From: Microbacterium kunmingense
GTDB lineage: Bacteria > Actinomycetota > Actinomycetes > Actinomycetales > Microbacteriaceae
Reading direction: 5' to 3'
Assembly: GCF_023155745.1 (NCBI RefSeq)
Contig: NZ_JAKNUS010000002.1
Span: 62,001 to 126,000 of the forward strand
Length of the DNA: 64,000 bases
Below are positions 57,009 to 64,000 of this stretch, in pieces. Below the pieces are notes generated by a model, which saw only the letters and a list, made by a program, of their open reading frames with translations, did not search any database and was not told where the DNA came from. How positions within the stretch are numbered: position 1 is the first letter of the stretch; every line of letters starts with the position of its first letter. A program made the translations under genes and the position numbers.

Positions 57009-58175
57009 ATGGGAAGCATCACGGCGTACGAGATCGCGGCGGGCAAGCGCTACCGCGTGCGCTGGCGCGATGACCAGCAGAAGCAGGTCGAGAAGAAGGG
57101 CTTCCGCACCAAGAAGGACGCCGAGCTCTACCTCGCGCACACCGAGGTCTCGCGCTCGAACGGCTCCTATACCGACCCCGGTGAGGCGCGTATCACTGTC
57201 GGAGCGCTGGGCGTCGAGTGGCTGCGCAACAAGAAGCACGCACTCAAGGCTTCCTCGTTCAGCTCCTTGAACACGTCGTGGCGGGTGTATGTCCTCCCCC
57301 GCTGGGGCGACGTTCGGATCGGAGACATTCGCGCGTCGCACGTGGAGCAATGGATCCGAGAGCTGTCGGAGGGCACCGCGACGACGACGCGGACGAAGAG
57401 CGCGAAGGCCGGCGCAAGCCCCCGGTCTGCAAGCGTCGTCTATCGCGCGCTCGGCGTGCTCGCCGGCATCCTTGACACAGCTGTGCGCGACGGACGCATC
57501 CCTCGAAACGTCGCTCGCGGCGCTCAGAATCTGCCCCCGAAACAGTCCCAGAAGCCGCGTCGCTACCTGACCCACAGCGAGGTCGTTCGCCTCGCCGAGG
57601 CGACCAACAACGACACGCATAGGACGCTGATCCTTCTGCTCTCGTACTGCGGCCTCCGGTGGAGCGAAGCGATCGGCATGCACGTGAGCGACATCATCTT
57701 CCCGAGACACCGAATTCAGGTGCAGCGAGCGGCGGTCGAGGTCGAAGGCAAGATCGTGCTCGGCACACCGAAGAACTGGGAGCGCCGGCTGGTGCCATTC
57801 CCGGCCTTCCTGGAAGAGCCGCTGGAGCAGCTGTGTCGCGGCAAGCGCGCCGACGATCTGGTCTTCACCGATCTGCAGGGCAAGCATCTGCGCCGCGCGA
57901 AGACGCAGCACGGCGTGAACTCGTGGTTCACCACGGCGCTCGACCTCGCCGACATCGAGCGGCTGACTCCGCACGACCTGCGTCACACCGCCGCGAGCCT
58001 CGCGATCTCGTCGGGTGCGAACGTCAAGGCCGTGCAGCGGATGCTGGGACACAAGTCGGCGGCGATGACGCTCGACACCTACGCCGACCTTTTCGACGAC
58101 GACCTCGCCGACGTGGCCGAACGGATGAATCAGGGTGGGCTCAACGCGAACGTCGCGCGGCTCTGGGAGACCTGA
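57009..58175 (+). CDS. Tyrosine recombinase (integrase) of the ssrA element
   Basis: 388 residues. An AP2-like arm-binding N-terminus (YRVRWRDDQQKQVEKKGF), a core-binding domain (about 65-180) and the catalytic domain: Arg in CGLRWSEAIG (about 217), HDLRHTAASL (about 321), GHKSAAMTLDTYADLF with the nucleophilic Tyr near 358. It recombines the 21-bp tmRNA core sites. The ATG at 57009 is chosen by the start of the fold. It points at attR 215 bp away; arm-like repeats lie in between. Confidence 0.95.
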   Translation: MGSITAYEIAAGKRYRVRWRDDQQKQVEKKGFRTKKDAELYLAHTEVSRSNGSYTDPGEARITVGALGVEWLRNKKHALKASSFSSLNTSWRVYVLPRWGDVRIGDIRASHVEQWIRELSEGTATTTRTKSAKAGASPRSASVVYRALGVLAGILDTAVRDGRIPRNVARGAQNLPPKQSQKPRRYLTHSEVVRLAEATNNDTHRTLILLLSYCGLRWSEAIGMHVSDIIFPRHRIQVQRAAVEVEGKIVLGTPKNWERRLVPFPAFLEEPLEQLCRGKRADDLVFTDLQGKHLRRAKTQHGVNSWFTTALDLADIERLTPHDLRHTAASLAISSGANVKAVQRMLGHKSAAMTLDTYADLFDDDLADVAERMNQGGLNANVARLWET

Positions 58176-58180
58176 CGGGG

Positions 58181-58212
58181 CGTTTCGTCTCGCTGCGCTC
58201 GCTCAACGACCG
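58181..58212. repeat. Second copy of the ilv-region hairpin repeat
   Basis: 31 of 32 bases match 1074-1105 (one G for T). It lacks the outer GGT of the first copy, so its stem is shorter. It lies just after the integrase stop codon, inside the island, so the repeat occurs both in core and in island DNA. Confidence 0.7.
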
Positions 58213-58276
58213 ACGGCGCATGAACTGCAACTAGCGGCTTTCGGACACGCTTTTCGACCTATATGCGCCAGAAGCT

Positions 58277-58297
58277 TGTGGGCGATTTGTGGGCGAC
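58277..58297. repeat. Probable integrase arm-type sites, right end
   Basis: TGTGGGCGAT (58277-58286) and TGTGGGCGAC (58288-58297) are direct repeats 11 bp apart, the same motif and phasing as at 28469-28489. They lie between the integrase gene and the right att core, where arm sites are expected. Confidence 0.6.
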
Positions 58298-58330
58298 TCG
58301 GTATCGCGCCGCTCATCCACGGGCGAAGAA

Positions 58331-58371
58331 AAGCCCCGCGATCCCTACTCTCGTAAGGGATCGCGGGGCTT
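58331..58371 (-). terminator. Island-borne terminator for ssrA
   Basis: A perfect 16-bp stem (AAGCCCCGCGATCCCT with its complement) and a 9-nt loop; on the minus strand it is followed by TTTTCTTC. It lies 20 bp past the ssrA 3' end but on the island side of the core site, so the insertion gave ssrA a new terminator. Confidence 0.85.
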
Positions 58372-58390
58372 CAACTCCGTGACAGCGGCA

Positions 58391-58411
58391 GTGGAGATGG
58401 GGGGAATCGAA
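58391..58411. repeat. Right attachment repeat within the ssrA 3' end
   Basis: 21 bp identical to 28330-28350. On the minus strand it is the T-arm/acceptor 3' strand of the functional tmRNA. The bases after the discriminator A read CTG here rather than CCA, unlike the left copy. Confidence 0.9.
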
Positions 58412-58757
58412 CCCCCGTCCATCGCTGGGATACTGCGTCTTCTCCGGGCGCAGTCTGTGGAGACGTTCTACTCGGCCCCGACCTTTGTCACAGACACCTA
58501 AGTCGACAGGCCCAGCCTGGGAAGAGTCCCGCGTGACGTCCAGGCGCCGTCACGCAGCAAGTCCCCTAGATGACGCCAGAATCCGTAGCGGGAACACCTA
58601 CGGTCTGACGGAGTTCAGGCTCGCTTAGGCAGCGAGGGCGAACTCAGTGCGCTTAGGTTCGGCACTTATTGGTTCGCAGAGATCGTTAACGAGATAACTC
58701 TGCATCCTCGGCCCGCTTCCCGCAGATTCACAGGCGATGTCGAAACCGATCATCCCC
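58392..58757 (-). ncRNA. ssrA: Transfer-messenger RNA
   Basis: 366 nt. The 5' end GGGGATGATCGGTTTCGACA pairs its first 7 bases with CATCTCC at the 3' end to form the acceptor stem (one G-U pair). The T arm holds GGTTCGATTCC. The tag frame (58625-58663) reads AEPKRTEFALAA then TAA, a normal actinobacterial degradation tag. CCA is not encoded: the sequence after the discriminator is CTG. It acts with SmpB (62584-63060) to free stalled ribosomes. The 58758-58871 stretch upstream has a TATCCT-like box about 80 nt before the 5' end as a possible promoter. Confidence 0.95.
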
Positions 58758-58871
58758 ATGAACCCCTCGAGAGGGAGCCGCTGTCGCGCTGTGGAATTGT
58801 GATGCCCGGCCGTGTGCCGGCCGAGCACATCAGGATACAACGGATGACCGCGCCGCGCCATTCCGCCAGGA

Positions 58872-58909
58872 TGGCGGCGCACCGGGTGCCTCTCCCCGGC
58901 GCACCGCCA
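58872..58909. terminator. Stem-loop after the anti-sigma gene
   Basis: TGGCGGCGCACCGGG and CCCGGCGCACCGCCA pair with a G-U allowance around a 7-8 nt loop, 5 bp past the stop codon of the anti-sigma gene. No T-run; probable end of the sortase-sigma operon. Confidence 0.6.
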
Positions 58910-58914
58910 CCACG

Positions 58915-59721
58915 TCAGGCGAAGTCCAGCGCTCCACGGACGATCGAATCGCCCGAGTGGGTCGGGTCGCCGTCCACCGGCTCATCCGAGACGTCCACTA
59001 GGACGAACTCGCGCAGATCGACGGCGTCGGGCACGACGAACTCGCCGGTCTGTCCCTCCAGCATGCCGAGGCTGATGATCTCGGTGGCGTCTTCGGTGAT
59101 CAGCCACACTTCGCGGTTGCTGTCGGGATCGACGTCGGCCTCCAGGGTCACCTCGATGACCCGCTCGTCGCCGCGTTCGACCACCACGGCGGATCCCACC
59201 GCGCCCGGGTGGTCGGGGAACGCCGTGAGCTCCGCAGAGGCCAGCTCGACGACCGTTGCCTGCCGGGTCAGCGCCCACCCGCCCACGACGACGCCCAGGA
59301 CAGCGACGCTCGCGGCCAGGACGAACAGACCCCTGATGAGCCCGCTGCGTCGCCGCCGCGGCACCGGCGTCTGCGCCGTGCCGCCCGTAGACCGGGGCGC
59401 TCCTACGTCCGCGGGGTTCATCCGGGCGGTCTCGGCGGCGGGGTCGATCTCCGCGGCGGCAGCCGCACCGGAGGTCGCGGCGGGGGCGGAAAAGCCGAGT
59501 TCTTCAGAGATACGTGACCAGACGCGCTCGGGTGGGGACTCCAGGTCTTCCAGAAGGACTGTCGAGCGGCCTGCGACGACGGTGCGGGTCAGAGCGGAGA
59601 GCTCCACTGCGCAGCGCGGGCAGCTGCTGAGGTGATCCTGTTCGGCAGGGGTTGCCACTGGCTCTCCGATCGCGAGGAGCGTCAGGACTTCGGGATCGAG
59701 GTGCGACTCAAGATGCGGCAT
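58915..59721 (-). CDS. Anti-sigma factor (RskA type)
   Basis: 268 residues. A cytoplasmic zinc-finger-like start (HLDPEVLTLLAIGEPV; DHLSSCPRCAVEL), one membrane helix (about 127-149) and an outside RskA domain (EVWLITEDATEIISLGML). It holds the adjacent ECF sigma factor at the membrane until a signal triggers its cleavage. Its start overlaps the sigma gene by 14 nt. Same family as the regulator of mycobacterial SigK. Confidence 0.9.
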   Translation of the reverse strand: MPHLESHLDPEVLTLLAIGEPVATPAEQDHLSSCPRCAVELSALTRTVVAGRSTVLLEDLESPPERVWSRISEELGFSAPAATSGAAAAAEIDPAAETARMNPADVGAPRSTGGTAQTPVPRRRRSGLIRGLFVLAASVAVLGVVVGGWALTRQATVVELASAELTAFPDHPGAVGSAVVVERGDERVIEVTLEADVDPDSNREVWLITEDATEIISLGMLEGQTGEFVVPDAVDLREFVLVDVSDEPVDGDPTHSGDSIVRGALDFA

Positions 59722-60286
59722 GGCTCACCTCCAATCGGGATCGCAGACGGGTAAGGCTTCGGCGGATATGGCTCTTGACGGTGCCGAGGGGCATGTTCAG
59801 GCGTGAGGCGATCTGCTGGTGGGTCAGATCGTCGTAGAAGGCGAGCTTGACCACTTCTCGGGCGTCGGGTTCCAAGCGGCTTATCTCATCGGCGAGAAGG
59901 ATCGTATCGCCGATGTCCACCTCGGGGGCGTCACGACCTGTCGGCTCGGCATACCTCTCCAGCTCGCGCTGCAGGGCTCCGATCCGCGCGCGCGCCTCGT
60001 GGGTGTCGGCGATGCGGCGCCGGGCGATGGCGATGAGCCAGGTGGACACCCGCGCCTTGGCGGGATCGAAGCTCGCGCGCGAACCCCACGCGGAGACGAA
60101 GGTCTTCTGAGTGACGTCTTCCGCGTCGGTGCGGTCGCCGAGCGAGCGCAGCGCCAGGGTGAACACCACGGGCGACCAGCGCCGGTAGATCTCCTCGAGC
60201 GCCCTCTCATCCCCGTCGCGGAAGCGTTCGCCGACGCCCTCGTCGGCTGATCCCGGCGGGGAGACCGCCGAATTGTCGATGGTCAT
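59708..60286 (-). CDS. ECF RNA polymerase sigma factor (SigK-like)
   Basis: 192 residues. Region 2 (ALRSLGDRTDAEDVTQKTFV; ARVSTWLIAIARRRIAD) and region 4 (YDDLTHQQIASRLNMPLGTV) are clear. The ATG at 60286 is preferred; AGGAG lies 11 nt upstream, while a GTG at 60298 would be right against it. Overlaps the anti-sigma gene, and follows the sortase gene, which ends at 60295. Confidence 0.9.
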   Translation of the reverse strand: MTIDNSAVSPPGSADEGVGERFRDGDERALEEIYRRWSPVVFTLALRSLGDRTDAEDVTQKTFVSAWGSRASFDPAKARVSTWLIAIARRRIADTHEARARIGALQRELERYAEPTGRDAPEVDIGDTILLADEISRLEPDAREVVKLAFYDDLTHQQIASRLNMPLGTVKSHIRRSLTRLRSRLEVSHAAS

Positions 60287-60294
60287 CGTGGCGC

Positions 60295-60939
60295 TCACTC
60301 CTGTACGGGGGTGGCGAGGGCCACCACATTGTCCTCGTAGCGACCGATCGAGGCGTCGAACGGTCCGCCACAGGTGATGAGCACCAGCATGGGGGAACCC
60401 GACCTGGCGAACAAGTCATCGACAGGCAGGTCCGCCTTCTTGTAGTAGGTGACGGAGTCCAGTCGGTACCGGGTGAGGTTGCCCGTGTCGTCGGTCACTT
60501 CGATGAGCGTTCCCTGCGCCAGGTCGCGGATGCGACTGAACGGGCCGATTCCGTAGCCCGGCATATCGACGTGGGCCGAGACGACCGTGCGCCCCTCCGG
60601 GGACTGCGGGCCGGGACCGAAGCGGTACCACCCGGCCACGGCGGGATCCTCAGGAAGCTCCATCGCCTGGTTCGCATCGACGCCGACCGGGATCACCGGG
60701 ACGTCGATTCCCGCGTCGGCGACCGACACCCGCACCGGGGCCGGTACGACGGCGGCCGGTGCGGGTGTGGCCGGCGCCACGGGGATCTCAACAGAGGGGG
60801 TAGGCGCCGGGACCGAGATCTCCGGGGCGGGAAGCGAGGTGGCCGGCTGCGGCGCCGATTCGACCGACGCGGTGCCGCAGCCGGTGAGGGCGAGGACGAG
60901 CAGTGCCACCAGCGGTACCGCTCGCCTCGCCCTCATCAT
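60295..60939 (-). CDS. Class F sortase
   Basis: 214 residues. A lipobox-like signal (LALTGCGTAS, Cys about residue 20), a Pro/Ala/Val-rich linker, and the sortase domain with SAHVDMPG (His), VLITCGGPFD (nucleophilic Cys) and GRYEDNVVA (Arg). It would attach surface proteins to the cell wall. GAGGA precedes the ATG at 60939. A sortase with a lipidated rather than helical anchor is slightly unusual. Shares its operon with a DUF4397 protein and an ECF sigma factor. Confidence 0.9.
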   Translation of the reverse strand: MMRARRAVPLVALLVLALTGCGTASVESAPQPATSLPAPEISVPAPTPSVEIPVAPATPAPAAVVPAPVRVSVADAGIDVPVIPVGVDANQAMELPEDPAVAGWYRFGPGPQSPEGRTVVSAHVDMPGYGIGPFSRIRDLAQGTLIEVTDDTGNLTRYRLDSVTYYKKADLPVDDLFARSGSPMLVLITCGGPFDASIGRYEDNVVALATPVQE

Positions 60940-60956
60940 CCTTCTATCCTCGCTGA

Positions 60957-61787
60957 TCAGCGTCCGCTGCGAGCACGGACGGCGACCACGGTGCCACCGG
61001 CGACACCGAGGGCGACCAGGAGGCCGGCGGCAAGCCACGCACCCTGCACGAGCGTGTCCTGCGCGGCCAGCTGGCCACCGGCACCCGACGGGACACCACC
61101 CGAGGGGCCACCGTGCAGTCCGTCGATCGTCTGGACGGCCAGCGCGAGGTTGCCGGCCTCAGCCGAGCCCCACGCGTAGACGATCGTGAGCGTTCCTTCG
61201 GCGACGTTGACGTCTGCCGGGCCGATGACCGGGTCGGTCGTTCCCTCCAGGGCGACCGCGGCCGACACGGTGCCGGCGGGCAGGTTCAGCGTGTCCTCGT
61301 TCGGGTTGGTGAGCCCGGTGATGACGGCGGTGCCGCCGGCGAGGATGTCGACGGCCGGAGCCGCGGCGACGTGGCGGACGGTGAGGCGGCCTTCGCCCGC
61401 AGCGGTCTGCGCGGTGTCGTTGACGAAGGGCGTCAGCGTCGGAGTGCCCTCTGCGCTGAGGTGGGCCACCGCCGTGTAGTTGACGCCGGCTTCCAAGGTG
61501 ACGTCAGCTGCGAGGCCCTCGATCGGGGAGCTCGCGTCAGTCGCGTCAGGAGCCGTGATGGCCACCGCGTAGGTGCCAGCCGGCAGCGGCAGAGGACCGG
61601 CGAGGTCGCCGGGCTGGAAGTCGTCCAGGGTCAGCTCACCGTCGACCCAGACGTCGACGGGGGTGTCGGGGATGCCGTGCAGCACCGAAAGCTGAGCTTC
61701 GCCGCTCGTGCTCGCGTTGGCGGGAAGGGCAAGGCCCAGTGCCGCGACAAGGCCGACCGTGAGGCCGGCAACCATGGTCTTGCGCAT
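60957..61787 (-). CDS. DUF4397 surface protein
   Basis: 276 residues. A Sec signal peptide (1-26, cleavage after ANA) precedes two DUF4397 repeats (LSVLHGIPDTPVDVWVDGE; LTVRHVAAAPAVDILAGG). The C-terminus has a membrane helix (about 248-268) and RARSGR, as in sortase substrates, but no LPxTG is seen (the tail reads AAQDTLVQGA). Adhesion or structural role inferred. The ATG at 61787 has AGGAGG about 7 nt upstream. First gene of the operon that continues to the sortase, sigma and anti-sigma genes. Confidence 0.88.
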   Translation of the reverse strand: MRKTMVAGLTVGLVAALGLALPANASTSGEAQLSVLHGIPDTPVDVWVDGELTLDDFQPGDLAGPLPLPAGTYAVAITAPDATDASSPIEGLAADVTLEAGVNYTAVAHLSAEGTPTLTPFVNDTAQTAAGEGRLTVRHVAAAPAVDILAGGTAVITGLTNPNEDTLNLPAGTVSAAVALEGTTDPVIGPADVNVAEGTLTIVYAWGSAEAGNLALAVQTIDGLHGGPSGGVPSGAGGQLAAQDTLVQGAWLAAGLLVALGVAGGTVVAVRARSGR

Positions 61788-61911
61788 GAAGATCCTCCTG
61801 GGGTGAGTGGCAGTGAAGGTCACCGCCTTTCATGAAGTACTTCCCCGCACCGCGCACGTTTGGATGCAGCAGCATGAGATTTTTCTGATTCCGCGTCGTA
61901 GAGTCACCCTC

Positions 61912-62580
61912 ATGAGCGAGGTCGTGGTGACGGTGCACGGGGAACATGTGGCCCGGGTGGCCCCCGAGGAGGCCGTAGCCACCCTGGTGGTCCGCGCCGA
62001 AGGAGCGGCCCGGGAGCGCGTCGTTCATGACGTGTCGGCGTGGACGGCGCCGCTGCGGGATGAGCTCGCGACGGCCGAAGCCGAGGGGCGTGTCGCCCAG
62101 TGGTCGAGCGACGGCATGTCGGTGTGGGCGGAGCGGCCCTGGAACGCCGAAGGCAAGCGTCTCGCGCCCGTCTTCCACGCCGCCGTCACGGTGACCGCGA
62201 CCTTCACCGACTTCGACGCCCTCTCGGCCTGGGCGAGCGAGGTCATCGCCCGGGAGGGGGTGCAGTTCTCCGGCCTCGAGTGGCGCCTCTCGCCGCTGAC
62301 CAAGGCCGCACTCGAACGGTCCGTCGCCGCCGAGGCCGTCACCGTCGCCGTCGAACGCGCGACCGCCTACGCCCGCGCGCTCGGGCTGAGCGCCGTCAGC
62401 GCCGTCGAGATCGCCGATGCCGGGATGCTCAGCGACGATCGCGGCGGGCGGGGTGAGTCGGCGCGGCCGCTCATGGCGCGCGCGGCGTTCAGCGGCGACG
62501 CCGGCGGTGCCGACATCCGGCTGCAGCCGGCGGACGTGGTCGTCAGCGCCACCGTCGACGCGCGATTCATCGCGCGCTGA
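61912..62580 (+). CDS. SIMPL-domain (DUF541) protein
   Basis: 222 residues covering the SIMPL fold (VVVTVHGEHVARVAPEEA at the start; SVAAEAVTVAVERATAYARAL in the middle). No signal peptide. The function of this domain in actinobacteria is not settled. The ATG at 61912 has no ribosome site; TAGAGT (61899-61904) ends 7 nt before it, fitting a leaderless transcript. Divergent from the DUF4397 gene. Confidence 0.8.
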   Translation: MSEVVVTVHGEHVARVAPEEAVATLVVRAEGAARERVVHDVSAWTAPLRDELATAEAEGRVAQWSSDGMSVWAERPWNAEGKRLAPVFHAAVTVTATFTDFDALSAWASEVIAREGVQFSGLEWRLSPLTKAALERSVAAEAVTVAVERATAYARALGLSAVSAVEIADAGMLSDDRGGRGESARPLMARAAFSGDAGGADIRLQPADVVVSATVDARFIAR

Positions 62581-62583
62581 AGA

Positions 62584-63060
62584 TCAGTCGCCGAGTCGAT
62601 TGCGGGTGCGCATCGCCCGCTCCGCCTCGCGGCGATCCTGACGTTCCCGCAGGGTCTGCCGTTTGTCGAACTCGCGCTTGCCCTTCGCCACCGCGATCTC
62701 CACCTTCGCCCGACCGTCGGAGAAGTACAGACGCAGCGGCACGAGGGTGTACCCCCCGGCCGAGACCGCGTGGGAGAGCTTGACGATCTCGTCCTTGTGG
62801 AGGAGGAGCTTGCGGGTGCGCTTGGCCGCGTGGTTGGTCCAGTGCCCCTGCGAGTACTCCGGGATGTGAACGGCATCGAGGAAGGCCTCCCCGCCGTCGA
62901 TGTAGGCGTAGCCGTCGGTGAGGTTCGCCCGCCCCTGGCGCAGCGACTTCACCTCGGTACCGGTGAGGACCAGCCCCGCCTCATAGGTCTTGTCGATGAG
63001 GTAGTCGTGGCGCGCGCGACGATTCGTCGCGATGACCTTCTCACCGCGTTCGCGTGCCAT
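62584..63060 (-). CDS. smpB: tmRNA-binding protein SmpB
   Basis: 158 residues. [32 protein letters not shown] and [13 protein letters not shown] features of the beta barrel and basic tail are present ([18 protein letters not shown]). It binds ssrA and the stalled ribosome and lies 3.8 kb from ssrA, separated by the sortase/sigma operon. The ATG has a GGAGG-rich stretch upstream (GGAGGAGAGCGAGC). Confidence 0.97.
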   Translation of the reverse strand: MARERGEKVIATNRRARHDYLIDKTYEAGLVLTGTEVKSLRQGRANLTDGYAYIDGGEAFLDAVHIPEYSQGHWTNHAAKRTRKLLLHKDEIVKLSHAVSAGGYTLVPLRLYFSDGRAKVEIAVAKGKREFDKRQTLRERQDRREAERAMRTRNRLGD

Positions 63061-63140
63061 GCTCGCTCTCCTCCTTCAGGGCCGCGCGGCAGCATCCGAT
63101 CATCCGGGTCGCGCACGGCAGCCCGCCAGTTTAGCAAGCT

Positions 63141-64000
63141 TCAGGTGCGAAGCCAGCGGCGGATGGCGAAGCTGGCCGACAGCGCTGCCAGAACGACCCC
63201 GATCGTGACGATGACGGGGATCACCACGGCGACGTCGCCGCCGTCGACCCAGGTCGTGACGAACTGGACCCGGCCGCGGAGCTCTTCGACGCCGAAATGC
63301 AGTCCCACGATGACCGTCACACTGGCGAGGACCGAGCCGATCAGGGCGGCGAAGACGCCCTCCAGGACGAACGGGGTCTGGATGAATCGGTTCGACGCGC
63401 CCACCATGCGCATGATCCCGAGCTCGCGGCGCCGGGCGAATGCCGAGAGCCGGATCGTCGTGGCGATGAGCAGGACCGCGGCGATGAGCATGAGCGCGGC
63501 GATGCCCACGGCGATGTAGGTCGCCACGGTCAGCGCCGAGAACAGCGGATCGAGGTACTGCAGCTGATCCTCGACGACTTCGACGCCCTCCATGCCCTGG
63601 AAGGCCTCGATGATGACGTCGGAGCGTCGATGATCGACGAGGTTGATCCGGAAGGTCTCGTTCAGCTGGTCGGGGGTGATGACGCTGGCGTAGTCCTCGC
63701 CGAGGAGGTCGATGACGTTCTGGTAGGCCTCGTCCCGGTTCTCGAAGCGCACCGCGTCGATGAGGGGCGCGATGGCGGGGCTGTCGAGCTGGCTCTGCAC
63801 GGCGGCGATCTGGTCCTCGGTGGCCACCCCGCCGGCACACGTCCCCTCCTGGGTCGACACCGAGGTGCACATGCTGATCGCCACCTGCGCGCGGTCGGCC
63901 CAGAAGCTCTCCATCTTGCCGATCTGCATCTGCATGAGGATGGCCGCTCCCACGAAGGTCAGGGAGACGAAGGTGACGAGCACCACCGAGATGACCATCG
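63141..64000 (-). CDS. ftsX: Cell division protein FtsX, 3' part
   Basis: 286 codons are in the window; the start lies beyond 64000, about 15-20 residues missing. A membrane helix (MVISVVLVTFVSLTFVGAAI), a large outside loop with two cysteines (SMCTSV; GTCAGG), and three more helices (TYIAVGIAALMLIAAVLL onward) ending in IRRWLRT. FtsX couples the FtsE ATPase to peptidoglycan hydrolases at division. Upstream of smpB, as is usual in actinobacteria. Confidence 0.95.
   Translation of the reverse strand, partial: MVISVVLVTFVSLTFVGAAILMQMQIGKMESFWADRAQVAISMCTSVSTQEGTCAGGVATEDQIAAVQSQLDSPAIAPLIDAVRFENRDEAYQNVIDLLGEDYASVITPDQLNETFRINLVDHRRSDVIIEAFQGMEGVEVVEDQLQYLDPLFSALTVATYIAVGIAALMLIAAVLLIATTIRLSAFARRRELGIMRMVGASNRFIQTPFVLEGVFAALIGSVLASVTVIVGLHFGVEELRGRVQFVTTWVDGGDVAVVIPVIVTIGVVLAALSASFAIRRWLRT

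Larger units (their letters stand above)
28351..58390. mobile_element. Integrative (mobilizable) element inserted in ssrA, carrying Cd and Cu resistance
   Basis: About 30 kb bounded by the 21-bp tmRNA-derived repeats. It holds a tyrosine integrase next to the right end, an excisionase-like gene and a MobF relaxase near the left end, and metal-resistance cargo. No VirB4, VirD4 or other mating-pair genes are recognisable, so transfer would need a helper. Phased TGTGGGCGAT repeats near both ends look like integrase arm sites. The cargo shows older layers: an IS3 remnant, tRNA-Ser fragments and several broken genes. Confidence 0.88.

Noticed and set aside
28351..58390. Island as an integrated plasmid or prophage
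   Set aside because: No replication protein, partition genes or phage structural genes were recognised; integrase, att repeats and a relaxase fit an integrative mobilizable element better.
58625..58882. Minus-strand frame of 85 codons ending EPKRTEFALAA
   Set aside because: Only the last 12 codons are used, as the tmRNA tag; the rest lies in the structural RNA and its promoter region.

Overview
The window is very GC-rich chromosomal DNA with leaderless and GTG starts and the gene order ftsX-smpB-ssrA next to an ECF sigma/anti-sigma/sortase operon. This fits a high-GC actinobacterium, most likely Microbacteriaceae and probably Microbacterium; the genus is an inference from gene content, not a database result.

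Layout. 1-5213: branched-chain amino acid synthesis (ilvD, ilvB, ilvN, ilvC, all on the minus strand). 5223-7432: trehalose synthesis (otsA-otsB). 7842-10463: an acetoacetate-using operon (scoA, scoB, thiolase) with a divergent IclR regulator; a 3-hydroxybutyrate dehydrogenase-like gene lies nearby at 14.8-15.6 kb, so the two loci together could carry 3-hydroxybutyrate to acetyl-CoA. 11457-13943: an unusual fusion of a GH26-like domain and an OpgC-type membrane domain. 15.7-22 kb: tRNA-Lys, a histidinol-phosphatase/lipoprotein/acetolactate decarboxylase operon, a DUF429 gene and two flavoenzymes. 22-28.3 kb: a ROK regulator divergent from a sugar ABC importer and a GH13 alpha-glucosidase.

28.35-58.39 kb is a mobile island of about 30 kb inserted in the 3' end of ssrA (tmRNA). 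A 21-bp piece of the tmRNA 3' end is repeated at 28330-28350 and 58391-58411. A tyrosine integrase lies next to the right copy, and a small excisionase-like gene and a MobF relaxase lie near the left copy. No type IV secretion genes are visible, so it looks like an integrative mobilizable element. The cargo is metal resistance: a cadmium/lead-type CmtR regulator with a CDF-type transporter; a first copper module (csoR-copZ-copA-copB-propeller lipoprotein, plus DUF305 and DUF6153-like genes); a second copper module (SHOCT protein, multicopper oxidase, DUF6153-like protein, propeller lipoprotein, APC permease, TlpA-like thioredoxin, CcdA, CopB, CopZ, CsoR); and an ArsR regulator with a small cysteine-rich protein and an MFS exporter. 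Three perfect ATACCC-N5-GGGTAT CsoR boxes and one imperfect one tie the copper genes together. The first copper module is bracketed by partial copies of a tRNA-Ser 3' end, a sign of an older nested insertion. Several cargo genes are broken: copB-1 has two in-frame TAG codons, copB-2 has one frameshift, the MFS gene has two frameshifts, and the IS3 orfB is truncated.

58.39-64 kb returns to core genome: ssrA (its CCA apparently lost by the insertion), an anti-sigma/ECF sigma/class F sortase/DUF4397 operon, a SIMPL-domain gene, smpB and the 3' part of ftsX.
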